A stretch of DNA of 21,432 bases from contig CAYZUC010000048.1 of NCBI GenBank assembly GCA_964481705.1, forward strand, positions 1 through 21,432, in the 5' to 3' direction. Origin of the DNA: CAYZUC01 sp964481705. GTDB taxonomy: Bacteria; Bacillota; Clostridia; Lachnospirales; Lachnospiraceae. A model generated the notes under the pieces. The model ran no database searches, was not told the origin of the DNA, and saw only the letters and a list, made by a program, of their open reading frames with translations. The position numbers were made by a program, and so were the translations under genes. Of this stretch, positions 14,969 through 21,349 are shown one piece after another. The first letter of the stretch is position 1, and each line of letters starts with the position of its first letter.

Positions 14969-15541
14969 TTGAGGGAGAATGAACGATGGAAGTGGAACAG
15001 GTCGTACGGGAAAATGGTAATGCCTTATTTACGCAAGGTTAAGAAGGACCCCATGGATTGGGATTTTATGATGACCTGTTGGGAGAAAAATTATCGTGAG
15101 GCACAGTATGTGGGGATCTTGTACATTTGCCAACAGGAGAAATTTCTGACAGGAAAGGACATCGAAAATATCAAATATCTAATTACCCATAAATCATGGT
15201 GGGAGACAGTGGACCAATTGGATGCCATCGTAGGAAATATTGTACTGAAGGAACCAGAATATGTGAAGCTGATGCTTGAGTGGTCAGTGGATGAGAACCT
15301 CTGGTTACGTCGTCTTGCTATTGATTATCAACAGGAATTTGAGGATAAAACAGATTTTGATTTACTTGAGGAAATCATTTGTAATAATCTCGGCAGTAAT
15401 GAATTTTTCATCAACAAAGCGATTGGATGGAGTCTGCGTGATTACAGTCATACCAATCCGGAATGGGTAAGAGAATTCCTGGTGAAGTACGATGACAAGC
15501 TGGCACCTTTAAGCAAAAAAGAGGCAGCAAAGTATTTGTAG
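14969..15541 (+). CDS. AlkD-like DNA alkylation-repair glycosylase, N-terminally shortened (possible pseudogene)
   Basis: A HEAT-like helical protein of the AlkD family, which removes bulky or positively charged alkylated bases. All catalytic positions recalled from Bacillus cereus AlkD have counterparts: Trp78 and Asp82 in SWWETVD, an Arg in NLWLRRLAI (114/115) and Trp154 in IGWSLRDYS. Against that protein about 30-45 residues are missing at the front, including the usual first helices. The start is unclear. The frame opens at TTG 14969 with no good ribosome site, the first internal ATG is 15014, and the good site GAGGGAG at 14971 points to ATG 14986 in another frame, which stops after 18 codons. 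A deletion or frameshift near the 5' end is therefore likely. It follows proS by two bases. Confidence 0.65.
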   Translation: MRENERWKWNRSYGKMVMPYLRKVKKDPMDWDFMMTCWEKNYREAQYVGILYICQQEKFLTGKDIENIKYLITHKSWWETVDQLDAIVGNIVLKEPEYVKLMLEWSVDENLWLRRLAIDYQQEFEDKTDFDLLEEIICNNLGSNEFFINKAIGWSLRDYSHTNPEWVREFLVKYDDKLAPLSKKEAAKYL

Positions 15542-15569
15542 GTGGGTCATTTATTTCTGTACTCTATTA

Positions 15570-15598
15570 TTGACAAAGTGTATTTCATAGACTATTAT
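15570..15598 (+). promoter_or_regulatory. Strong sigma-A promoter of a small RNA (antitoxin candidate)
   Basis: TTGACA at 15570-15575, a 17-base spacer and TATTAT at 15593-15598. It has no open frame downstream with a ribosome site; the transcript would run into the terminator at 15698 after about 94 bases. Confidence 0.75.
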
Positions 15599-15611
15599 CT
15601 ACATAGAAAGA

Positions 15612-15637
15612 GGTGCTACCAAAGCAAACGGTTCACC
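15612..15637 (+). repeat. Shared 5' motif, antitoxin-side copy
   Basis: Begins GGTGCTACCAAA and ends CGGTTCACC. The minus strand at 15907-15879 has a close copy, GGTGCTTCCAAA ... CGGTTCGCC, with a slightly longer middle. The two therefore lie as inverted repeats on the DNA, and each falls at the 5' end of one of the two convergent RNAs. Confidence 0.65.
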
Positions 15638-15656
15638 TCAGTTATTGTATCAGTTC

Positions 15657-15698
15657 AAAAAAGCAACCATTACCTTGGTGAGGGGCGGTTGCTTTTTT
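15657..15698. terminator. Two-way terminator shared by toxin mRNA and antitoxin RNA
   Basis: AAAAAAGCAACC at 15657-15668 and GGTTGCTTTTTT at 15687-15698 form a perfect 12-pair stem. The A run on one side and the T run on the other give a U-tail in both directions. Confidence 0.85.
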
Positions 15699-15801
15699 GA
15701 TGTTTGTTTTTTGAATAGGTTTGTCGAATGCTGACTATAGTAACAATTATGCCTATCACAGTGACAACAATACTGACAATTTCTATTACAATCCCAATCA
15801 T
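15670..15801 (-). CDS. Small hydrophobic peptide, putative type I (holin-like) toxin
   Basis: A 43-residue peptide on the minus strand, MIGIVIEIVSIVVTVIGIIV followed by TIVSIRQTY and a polar, basic tail rich in Lys, Arg, Gln and Ser. A single membrane helix spans about residues 2-25. Small membrane toxins of Fst, TxpA and holin-like type share this build. The ATG at 15801 lies two bases after the stop of an eight-codon frame (15830-15804) that has the strong ribosome site GGAGGTGAT, so translation of the toxin is probably coupled to that leader; a weak AAAGG also precedes the ATG. The stop is inside the terminator region. The opposite strand carries a longer frame that is not supported by a ribosome site. 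I do not recognise the exact family. Confidence 0.6.
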   Translation of the reverse strand: MIGIVIEIVSIVVTVIGIIVTIVSIRQTYSKNKHQKSNRPSPR

Positions 15802-15803
15802 CT

Positions 15804-15830
15804 TTATGTACCTTTCGTACTATTTTCCAT
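15804..15830 (-). CDS. Eight-residue leader peptide coupled to the small toxin
   Basis: MENSTKGT then TAA, with GGAGGTGAT (plus-strand bases 15834-15842) four bases before the ATG. The stop is two bases before the toxin ATG. An upstream frame of this kind drives translation of the toxin in hok/mok-like arrangements. Expression is inferred. Confidence 0.45.
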   Translation of the reverse strand: MENSTKGT

Positions 15831-15878
15831 AGTATCACCTCCAAAATACAGGAAGTTCTCAGATAAAATCTGGCAAAA

Positions 15879-15907
15879 GGCGAACCGCTTACCGTTTTGG
15901 AAGCACC
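15879..15907 (-). repeat. Shared 5' motif, toxin-mRNA-side copy
   Basis: On the minus strand this begins GGTGCTTCCAAA and ends CGGTTCGCC, matching the plus-strand motif at 15612-15637. It would lie within the first 30 or so bases of the toxin mRNA, far upstream of the coding part. Confidence 0.65.
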
Positions 15908-15915
15908 ATAGTATT

Positions 15916-15944
15916 AGTATATCAAATCGAGGAAAAGAAAACAA
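15916..15944 (-). promoter_or_regulatory. Promoter of the small-toxin mRNA
   Basis: Read on the minus strand: TTGTTT (15944-15939), a 17-base spacer and TATACT (15921-15916), with an extended -10 TG at 15924-15923. The predicted start is near 15909, giving an mRNA of about 250 bases with an 80-base leader before the leader peptide. Confidence 0.65.
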
Positions 15945-15982
15945 GTGTTCGATAAAACGAAATGTAATTTTCTAATAAATCA

Positions 15983-15998
15983 TTGACAGAATTGTCAA
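15983..15998. promoter_or_regulatory. Palindrome TTGACA-GAAT-TGTCAA over the -35 of the T-box promoter
   Basis: A perfect 6-4-6 inverted repeat. The left arm is the -35 hexamer itself. The TTGNN-N4-NNCAA geometry is like that of CRP/FNR-family operators, so a repressor or activator could act here in addition to the T-box. Which protein, if any, is unknown. Confidence 0.45.
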
Positions 15999-16011
15999 AG
16001 GTGATTATGAT
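15983..16011 (+). promoter_or_regulatory. Sigma-A promoter of the T-box/ior operon
   Basis: TTGACA at 15983-15988, a 17-base spacer and TATGAT at 16006-16011. The transcript would begin near 16018, at the foot of the T-box leader. Confidence 0.8.
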
Positions 16012-16017
16012 TAATTT

Positions 16018-16288
16018 AAACTTTTGAAGTGGAAGAAGACATGCAAGTGACTACAGAGAGCAGGGGAGGATGGAAACCTTGCGTCGGGCTACATGGGATA
16101 TGGACCACTGAGGGTCGGAGGAACAGGGTTAATTGTATTCCCTTAGTATTTCCGGACGTTTACCAGCGTTAATGGGAAGTGATGTGATTGCATCATGATG
16201 AGTGGATCATTCGATCAAACAAGGTGGCACCGCAGATTAAGAATTTAATTTGTCCTTGGAGAGAGCAATCTCTTCGAGGATTTTTTTT
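16018..16288 (+). promoter_or_regulatory. T-box leader (tRNA-Trp-responsive riboswitch candidate)
   Basis: Senses uncharged tRNA and lets transcription continue into iorA. The T-box core AAGGTGGCACCGCAG sits at 16221-16235. Stem I has AGTGG (16028-16032) paired with CCACT (16105-16109), the AGAGAGC element at about 16055, and a distal hairpin GCAGGG/CCTTGC whose loop holds GGATGG (a GNUG-type apical element). The specifier loop reads GATA-TGG-A-CC; TGG at 16101-16103 is followed by a purine and the stem, as in known T-boxes, so Trp is read. The antiterminator bulge TGGC should pair with GCCA, which needs a G discriminator base; bacterial tRNA-Trp has G73, while tRNA-Tyr and tRNA-Phe have A73. 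Terminator at 16253-16288. Confidence 0.9.
16253..16288 (+). terminator. Regulatory terminator of the T-box
   Basis: A 12-pair stem, TCCTTGGAGAGA (16253-16264) with TCTCTTCGAGGA (16269-16280), GCAA loop, and eight T at 16281-16288. Two of the pairs are G-U. It lies 71 bases before the iorA start. Confidence 0.9.
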
Positions 16289-16359
16289 ATGACACTAATG
16301 TCAAAAACGCAAGATATTACACGGAGTCATCAATGCTTTGACTCAAAGGAGGTTAACAC

Positions 16360-18144
16360 ATGAAGGAACTATTAATGGGAAATGAAGCCATCGCAGTAGG
16401 TGCTATGATGGCCGGTGTGCAGGTTGTATCCGGTTATCCCGGCACCCCGTCGACCGAAGTACTTGAGACTATTGCAAAGAGAAATCAAGGACAGATTTAT
16501 GTGGAATGGTCAGTCAATGAAAAAGCTGGTATGGAGGTCGCTGCCGGAGCAGCCTACGCAGGAGCAAGATCTCTGGTGACTATGAAGCAGGTAGGATTGA
16601 ACGTAGCTTCCGATCCTCTGATGAGTCTGAATATGATTGGTGTTAAGGGAGGCATGGTCGTATATGTGGCTGATGATCCGGGACCAATTTCTTCCCAGAC
16701 AGAACAGGATACGAGACATTATGCCAAGTTTGCCAAGATACCGATTTTTGATGCGACTTCTCCAGAAGAAGCCTATCAGATGATTCAGGATGCTTTTGAT
16801 TACTCGGAAAAGTATCATACACCGGTATTCTTCCGAGCAACAACGAGAGTATGTCATGCATGTGCATCCATAGAAGTAGGAGAATTCCCAGAGCTTTCTC
16901 CAGTGGAGGGATTTGTTAAGGACAGCAAATGGGTCATTTTCCCGGGTCTTTCCTATCGAAATAAAATCAAAGTGGAAGCCAGAGAGCTGACATTGGCTGA
17001 AGATTTTTCTCAGTATGCAGGTAATGAGCTCATTGGCAGCGGAAAGATTGGAATCGCTTGTGGAGGCATTGCCTATGCCTATGTCATGGATGCGATTGAA
17101 GATAAAAAGGAACTGTTTACGATAGCGAAGGTAACTACTCCCTTTCCCTTTCCAACGACCTTTGCAGATCGCTTTTTAAGCCAGGTTGATCGAGTCATTG
17201 TTTTTGAGGAATTGGATCCTGTGATTGAGGATGCTCTTATTTATCATCAGGGAGTAACGCATACAACACACGAGATTCTTGGAAAACGTACCGGAACTGT
17301 TCTGAATGCTGGAGAGCTGAGCGCGAAATACATAGCAGGCATTTTAAATAATACTTACAAACTTGATTTACCATTTGGAATAAGAACTTATGAAGATGCA
17401 CCGACAGTACCTATGAGACCTCCCGTATTATGCGCAGGATGTCCCCACAGAGCTTCCTTCTATGCAGTGAAGCAGGCAATGAAGGGAAAAAAAGCGGTAT
17501 TCTGTGGTGATATTGGATGTTATACACTTGGTAATGCAGCCCCGCTTGATATGGTCGACACTTGCCTCTGTATGGGTGCAGGAATCACCATTGCACAGGG
17601 GCTGGAACACAGTAAGAGTGCCGGAACGAAGTTTGCGTTTGTCGGTGACTCGACCTTCTTTGCTTCCGGAATGACAGGAGTTGTGAATGCAGTTTACAAC
17701 AAGGCAGACATGATACTGGTTGTTTTGGATAATTCTACAACGGCTATGACCGGGCATCAGCCACATCCGGGACTTGGTAAGACCATGATGGGTGAAGTTT
17801 CTTCAGCAGTCAGCATAGAAAAGGTTCTGACCGCAATTGGAGTAGACGTAAAGGTTGTGAATCCATTGGAACTGGAGGAGGCAATAGCTATCGTAAGCGA
17901 AATGGATGCAAAAAGTGGTGTGCGCGCTATCATCTTCCGTTCTCCCTGCGTTGCCATTGCAAAACCGGATAAAGCCCGTAAGATTGACACAGCAACCTGT
18001 ATTGGCTGTATGAAATGTATTCGTGAATTAGGATGTCCTGCATTATCGAAACAGGATGGAAAAGCAGTCATTGACCCGTCGTTATGTACCGGCTGTGGAT
18101 TGTGTTCCAAAATCTGTCCCAGTGGATGCATTCAGAAAGATTAG
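16360..18144 (+). CDS. iorA: Indolepyruvate:ferredoxin oxidoreductase, alpha subunit
   Basis: A 594-residue TPP- and iron-sulfur-dependent 2-oxoacid oxidoreductase subunit. With IorB it converts an aryl pyruvate (indolepyruvate, phenylpyruvate or hydroxyphenylpyruvate) plus CoA to arylacetyl-CoA, CO2 and reduced ferredoxin, and can run backwards. The N-terminal PP domain has SGYPGTPSTEVLETIA. TPP binding is seen in GDIGCYTLG (383-391) and GDS (429-431) with DN at 456-457. The C-terminus (from Cys547) is an 8Fe-8S ferredoxin domain: CIGCMKCIRELGCP, then CTGCGLCSKICP from Cys576. Length and order match known IorA. AAAGGAGG lies before the ATG. It is the first gene after the T-box, and iorB follows 11 bases later. 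Confidence 0.95.
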   Translation: MKELLMGNEAIAVGAMMAGVQVVSGYPGTPSTEVLETIAKRNQGQIYVEWSVNEKAGMEVAAGAAYAGARSLVTMKQVGLNVASDPLMSLNMIGVKGGMVVYVADDPGPISSQTEQDTRHYAKFAKIPIFDATSPEEAYQMIQDAFDYSEKYHTPVFFRATTRVCHACASIEVGEFPELSPVEGFVKDSKWVIFPGLSYRNKIKVEARELTLAEDFSQYAGNELIGSGKIGIACGGIAYAYVMDAIEDKKELFTIAKVTTPFPFPTTFADRFLSQVDRVIVFEELDPVIEDALIYHQGVTHTTHEILGKRTGTVLNAGELSAKYIAGILNNTYKLDLPFGIRTYEDAPTVPMRPPVLCAGCPHRASFYAVKQAMKGKKAVFCGDIGCYTLGNAAPLDMVDTCLCMGAGITIAQGLEHSKSAGTKFAFVGDSTFFASGMTGVVNAVYNKADMILVVLDNSTTAMTGHQPHPGLGKTMMGEVSSAVSIEKVLTAIGVDVKVVNPLELEEAIAIVSEMDAKSGVRAIIFRSPCVAIAKPDKARKIDTATCIGCMKCIRELGCPALSKQDGKAVIDPSLCTGCGLCSKICPSGCIQKD

Positions 18145-18155
18145 GAGGGAAGCAA

Positions 18156-18749
18156 ATGAAGAGTTGTTTATTATGTGGTGTCGGAGGACAGGGAACAGTT
18201 CTTGCTTCCAGAATCCTGGCACAGGCGGCTATGAATCAAGGACTATTTGCCAGAACAGCCGAGACCATTGGTATGTCTCAGCGAGGAGGCTGCGTGGTCA
18301 GTCATGTGAGAGTCGGTAAACAGGTAGCATCACCGATGATTCCGGAAGGAAAAGCGGATTTGATCATTGGTTTTGAACCGGGAGAAGTGGTACGAAATCT
18401 TGCGTATCTGAAAGAGGATGGGATAGTAATTACTTGTAAACAGGTAGTACAGGCAGTAACCGCATCTCTTTCCGGAAAAGAGTATCGGGCTGAAGATATG
18501 ATTGAATATCTAAAGAAGAAAGTAAAACAATGTATTGTCATCGATGGGGCTTCCGTATGTGAGACCTGCGGTTCCAGTAAAGTATTAAATGTTGCATTGG
18601 TAGGAGCGGCAGCAGAGTGCGGAGCGATGGGAATCGGTGTAAAGGATATACAGGCCATATTAAAAGAGAAAATCAAACCACAGTTTATAGCAATGAACGA
18701 GCAGGCACTGGAAATAGGTGCAGGTTATGTTCGGAATGGAGAAGAGTAG
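18156..18749 (+). CDS. iorB: Indolepyruvate:ferredoxin oxidoreductase, beta subunit
   Basis: A 197-residue gamma-type oxidoreductase subunit that completes the IorAB heterodimer. It starts MKSCLLCGVGGQGTVLASRI, the GVGGQG loop typical of these subunits, followed by GMSQRGGCVVSHVRVG and KADLIIGFEPGEVVRNL. ATG 18156 follows AGGAGGG at 18143-18149; an earlier in-frame ATG lies inside iorA and has no such site. The stop is one base before the next ATG, so iorA, iorB and the ligase form one operon. Confidence 0.95.
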   Translation: MKSCLLCGVGGQGTVLASRILAQAAMNQGLFARTAETIGMSQRGGCVVSHVRVGKQVASPMIPEGKADLIIGFEPGEVVRNLAYLKEDGIVITCKQVVQAVTASLSGKEYRAEDMIEYLKKKVKQCIVIDGASVCETCGSSKVLNVALVGAAAECGAMGIGVKDIQAILKEKIKPQFIAMNEQALEIGAGYVRNGEE

Positions 18750-18750
18750 T

Positions 18751-19992
18751 ATGGATATGAAGAAAGAGGTTTTGGAACAGATTAAGGTACAGTTACGAAG
18801 AGTTATGAATGCAGATGGTTTCTATGCAAAGCTTTTAGAAGGCATTGATATTGAAGCCATTCAGACACAGGAGGATTTTGAAAAGCTACCTTTTTCAGAA
18901 AAGGCAAATTTGCGTGATGCATATCCACTTGGATTATCTGCCGTATCCGAAGAAGAGGTGGTTCGTATTCATTCCTCGTCAGGAACAACAGGAACTCCTG
19001 TTATTATTCCTTATACACAAAAGGATGTGGATGACTGGGCAGAATTATTCCGCAGATGCTATGAGATTGCCGGCTTGACAAAACGTGATCGTATTCAAAT
19101 CACACCGGGCTACGGTTTATGGACGGCAGGTATCGGATTCCAGCTAGGGGCGGAGAAGCTTGGTGCCATGACAATTCCAATGGGTCCCGGAAATACGGAT
19201 AAACAGATTAAATTCATGGAAGATATGGAGTCGACTGTATTATGTGCGACATCCTCATATGCTTTGCTCTTGGCAGAAGAGATTCAGAAGAGAAAAGTAA
19301 AAGATAAAATCAAGTTAAAAAAAGGTATCATCGGATCCGAACGTTGGGGAGAGAAGATGCGTAATCGTATTTCCAAGGAGCTTGGCGTAGAGCTTTATGA
19401 TATCTATGGACTGACCGAAGTATATGGTCCCGGAATCGCAATCAACTGTGAGAAGAATACCGGAATGCATTATTTTGATGATTTTCTTTACTTTGAAATT
19501 ATTGATCCGAAGACTGGAAAGAATTTACCGGATGGTGAATTAGGCGAACTGGTTATTACAACGCTTGTTAAGGAGGGTGCTCCGTTAATTCGTTATCGTA
19601 CTCATGACTTGACCAGAATTATCCCGGGTAAATGTGCCTGCGGAAGAGAGTATCCTAGAATTGATGTCGTAATTGGACGTACCGATGACATGGTCAAAGT
19701 GAAGGGTGTCAATATCTTCCCAGGACAGATTGAGGACATCTTAAAAGAGGCGGAAGGTGCTTCCTCTGAGTATCAGGTGTTCATTGAGCACTCGGATGGA
19801 AAGGATCAGATGAGCGTTTTTGTAGAAACAGACCTTGCCGCTATGCCGGAAAAGAAGAAAGAGTTTGAAAAACTTCTCAAGGATTTATTTAAAACCAGAA
19901 TTGGTGTTGGAATTATCCCGAAAGCTGTAGCTATTGGCGAGCTTCCAAGAAGCGAGAAGAAGACAACCAGAATATTTGATTACAGATATTAA
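18751..19992 (+). CDS. paaK: Phenylacetate-CoA ligase family (AMP-forming arylacetate-CoA ligase)
   Basis: A 413-residue adenylate-forming enzyme that joins an arylacetate to CoA with ATP. The start is ATG 18751, directly after the iorB stop, with GGAG 10-13 bases before it; a longer in-frame start lies inside iorB. The AMP loop SSSGTTGTP is at 75-83, YGLTEVYGPG at 219-228, and the C-terminal motifs LIRYRTHDLTRI and IGRTDDMVKVKGVNIFPGQI (the hinge and the mobile domain) are in place, with CACGREYPRI between them. In this operon the natural substrates are indoleacetate, phenylacetate or hydroxyphenylacetate. It either activates arylacetate for IorAB to carboxylate or runs in reverse to free arylacetate; which way is discussed in the findings. 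Confidence 0.9.
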   Translation: MDMKKEVLEQIKVQLRRVMNADGFYAKLLEGIDIEAIQTQEDFEKLPFSEKANLRDAYPLGLSAVSEEEVVRIHSSSGTTGTPVIIPYTQKDVDDWAELFRRCYEIAGLTKRDRIQITPGYGLWTAGIGFQLGAEKLGAMTIPMGPGNTDKQIKFMEDMESTVLCATSSYALLLAEEIQKRKVKDKIKLKKGIIGSERWGEKMRNRISKELGVELYDIYGLTEVYGPGIAINCEKNTGMHYFDDFLYFEIIDPKTGKNLPDGELGELVITTLVKEGAPLIRYRTHDLTRIIPGKCACGREYPRIDVVIGRTDDMVKVKGVNIFPGQIEDILKEAEGASSEYQVFIEHSDGKDQMSVFVETDLAAMPEKKKEFEKLLKDLFKTRIGVGIIPKAVAIGELPRSEKKTTRIFDYRY

Positions 19993-20101
19993 TTGGATGG
20001 TATTATTAATCCCAAATAGAAGCCGATAGATACTAATGAGTCGGTTAGCCAGATTCACGAACACAAAATGGAGCGTGGAACGTTTCGGAATGGAGATGAT
20101 C

Positions 20102-20506
20102 ATGGGAGTTGGAATTGGGCTGTATGTAAAGAACAGTGCAGAAGCAGTTGAAACTTATATCAAGGCTTTTCACATGGAGCTTGGCTATCATGTGAAAAAT
20201 GATGACGGTTCTTATTTTCATTCAGAATTGTGGAAAGATGGGGAAGAGATGCTCTCCGTTGTAGAAACAAAGGAAGAAACGCAAGTGGTACGAAATCCTG
20301 TTCAGCTTGGAATTACTTTTGAGACAAAGGAAGAGCTGGAATATGCATACAAGGTACTATCGGCAATAGGAATTGTGAAAATGGAGCCCTGTGAATTGCC
20401 ATGGAGTCCATGGGCAGCAGAGGTTACAGATTTCTATGGGATCAACTGGTATCTAACGCTTCAGCAGCATCAACCGGAGGAAGGTTTTAAGCCGGATCAG
20501 CAATGA
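20102..20506 (+). CDS. VOC-superfamily (glyoxalase/PhnB-like) protein
   Basis: A 134-residue protein with one beta-alpha-beta-beta-beta unit repeat typical of the VOC fold: VGIGLYVKNSAEAVETYIKA, YHVKNDDGSYFHSELWKDGE, then VQLGITFETKEELEYAYKVL, PCELPWSPWAAEVTDFYGIN and WYLTL. The start is ATG 20102, since GGAG at 20092-20095 lies six bases before it; ATG 20090 and 20036 are upstream alternatives. The pattern is closest to PhnB/3-demethylubiquinone-methyltransferase-like VOC proteins, many of which bind small ligands without a known reaction. A classical metal triad cannot be assigned with confidence. Not obviously part of the ior operon: 109 bases lie between. Confidence 0.75.
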   Translation: MGVGIGLYVKNSAEAVETYIKAFHMELGYHVKNDDGSYFHSELWKDGEEMLSVVETKEETQVVRNPVQLGITFETKEELEYAYKVLSAIGIVKMEPCELPWSPWAAEVTDFYGINWYLTLQQHQPEEGFKPDQQ

Positions 20507-20527
20507 GGAGAAAGTGAGGAATAGATT

Positions 20528-21289
20528 ATGAAAAAATTAATGATGATAATGGTAATCGGATGTGTAATGGCAACATTCTGTGGGTGTCAAAAGGATAGTC
20601 CGGCACAACAGGAACAACCTACAACAGAAAGTGTAGAAGCCACGGTTGTTGAGGAAGTTCCGGAAGGTACAACGACAGAAGAAGTAGCAACTGAGGGAGC
20701 AGCTGAGGATTTGGTAGTTCCAACAAGTGCGGAGGAAGGAGATGTATCCGGAATCGTAGTAGATGCTTCCATGAATTACTTTATGGTTCAAGCTGAGGAT
20801 GGAAGTTACTATTCTTTTAGCAAAGATGACAATACGAAAGTGAATTGTGCGGACGGAATCTTACTAGGTGCAGTTGTGGATGTTCATTATACCGGATCAT
20901 CTGATGCAGGAGATGCAGTGGCTATGACCATTGGTGACAGCTCATTAAAGACGAATGTTGACCCTGAGGTTCTCCAATATGCAACATTGGTAATTCAGAC
21001 GGTGAAGTTCATGGATCAGGAAACACTTGCAGGTATGATGACCTATCCAACCTATGTAGGTGTAGGTGATATTGATGAAACAGTCAAGGATGAAGCTGCG
21101 TTTATGGCACTTGACCGCGACACGCTATTCCCGGAGGATTTGGTCGGAGCCGTTGCAGACTATAATCTGTTTCATTTGGAAAGTACAGAAGCCGGTTATG
21201 TACTGGGTGAAGGAAAGCCCAACATCATATTTAAAGAGGACGCCAATAATACGGATGGATTTGGAATTGTAGGAATCAACGTTAAGTAA
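20528..21289 (+). CDS. Predicted lipoprotein of unknown function
   Basis: A 253-residue secreted lipoprotein. MKKLMMIMVIGCVMATFCGC is a short signal peptide with lipobox FCGC, so lipidation at Cys20. Residues 25-72 are a Thr/Glu/Val-rich low-complexity linker. From about 73 a folded domain begins (GDVSGIVVDASMNYFMVQAE, then SYYSFSKDD and GAVVDVHYTG), which looks like a small beta barrel; the rest, from about 140, is an alpha/beta segment (YATLVIQTVKFMDQETLAGM ... EAGYVLGEGKPNIIF) seen in some Lachnospiraceae lipoproteins. I cannot name the family. GAGGA precedes the ATG. It ends before a terminator. Confidence 0.75.
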   Translation: MKKLMMIMVIGCVMATFCGCQKDSPAQQEQPTTESVEATVVEEVPEGTTTEEVATEGAAEDLVVPTSAEEGDVSGIVVDASMNYFMVQAEDGSYYSFSKDDNTKVNCADGILLGAVVDVHYTGSSDAGDAVAMTIGDSSLKTNVDPEVLQYATLVIQTVKFMDQETLAGMMTYPTYVGVGDIDETVKDEAAFMALDRDTLFPEDLVGAVADYNLFHLESTEAGYVLGEGKPNIIFKEDANNTDGFGIVGINVK

Positions 21290-21315
21290 AGAATTTATGA
21301 ATCCAGAAATTTTTC

Positions 21316-21349
21316 AGGTCTGCGGAATGTACTTCCGTGGACTTTTTTT
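21316..21349 (+). terminator. Intrinsic terminator after the lipoprotein gene
   Basis: AGGTCTGCGGAA (21316-21327) pairs with TTCCGTGGACTT (21333-21344), twelve pairs with three G-U, a five-base loop and seven T at 21343-21349. The remaining 83 bases to the window end hold no supported gene. Confidence 0.85.

Larger units (their letters stand above)
15605..15698 (+). ncRNA. Putative antisense antitoxin RNA of a type I toxin-antitoxin locus
   Basis: Expected transcript from the promoter at 15570 to the T-run at 15698. Its 5' half forms a hairpin (GAGGTG at 15610-15615 with CACCTC at 15634-15639). Its 3' end overlaps the 3' end of the minus-strand small-protein gene and shares the same two-way terminator. 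This tail-to-tail overlap is how TxpA/RatA, BsrG/SR4 and Fst-type systems are arranged. The RNA ends are predicted, not measured. Confidence 0.6.

Noticed and set aside
15721..15975. An 84-codon plus-strand open frame across the toxin locus
   Set aside because: No ribosome site, low-complexity Asn/Tyr-rich start, and it is antisense to a minus-strand gene with promoter, ribosome site and terminator.
16324..16344. GAGTCA/TGACTC hairpin just before the iorA ribosome site
   Set aside because: Six pairs with a nine-base loop is weak, and the T-box terminator already explains control here; kept only as a note.
17428..18131. Long minus-strand open frames opposite iorA
   Set aside because: They are antisense shadows of a fully matched iorA, with no start signals.
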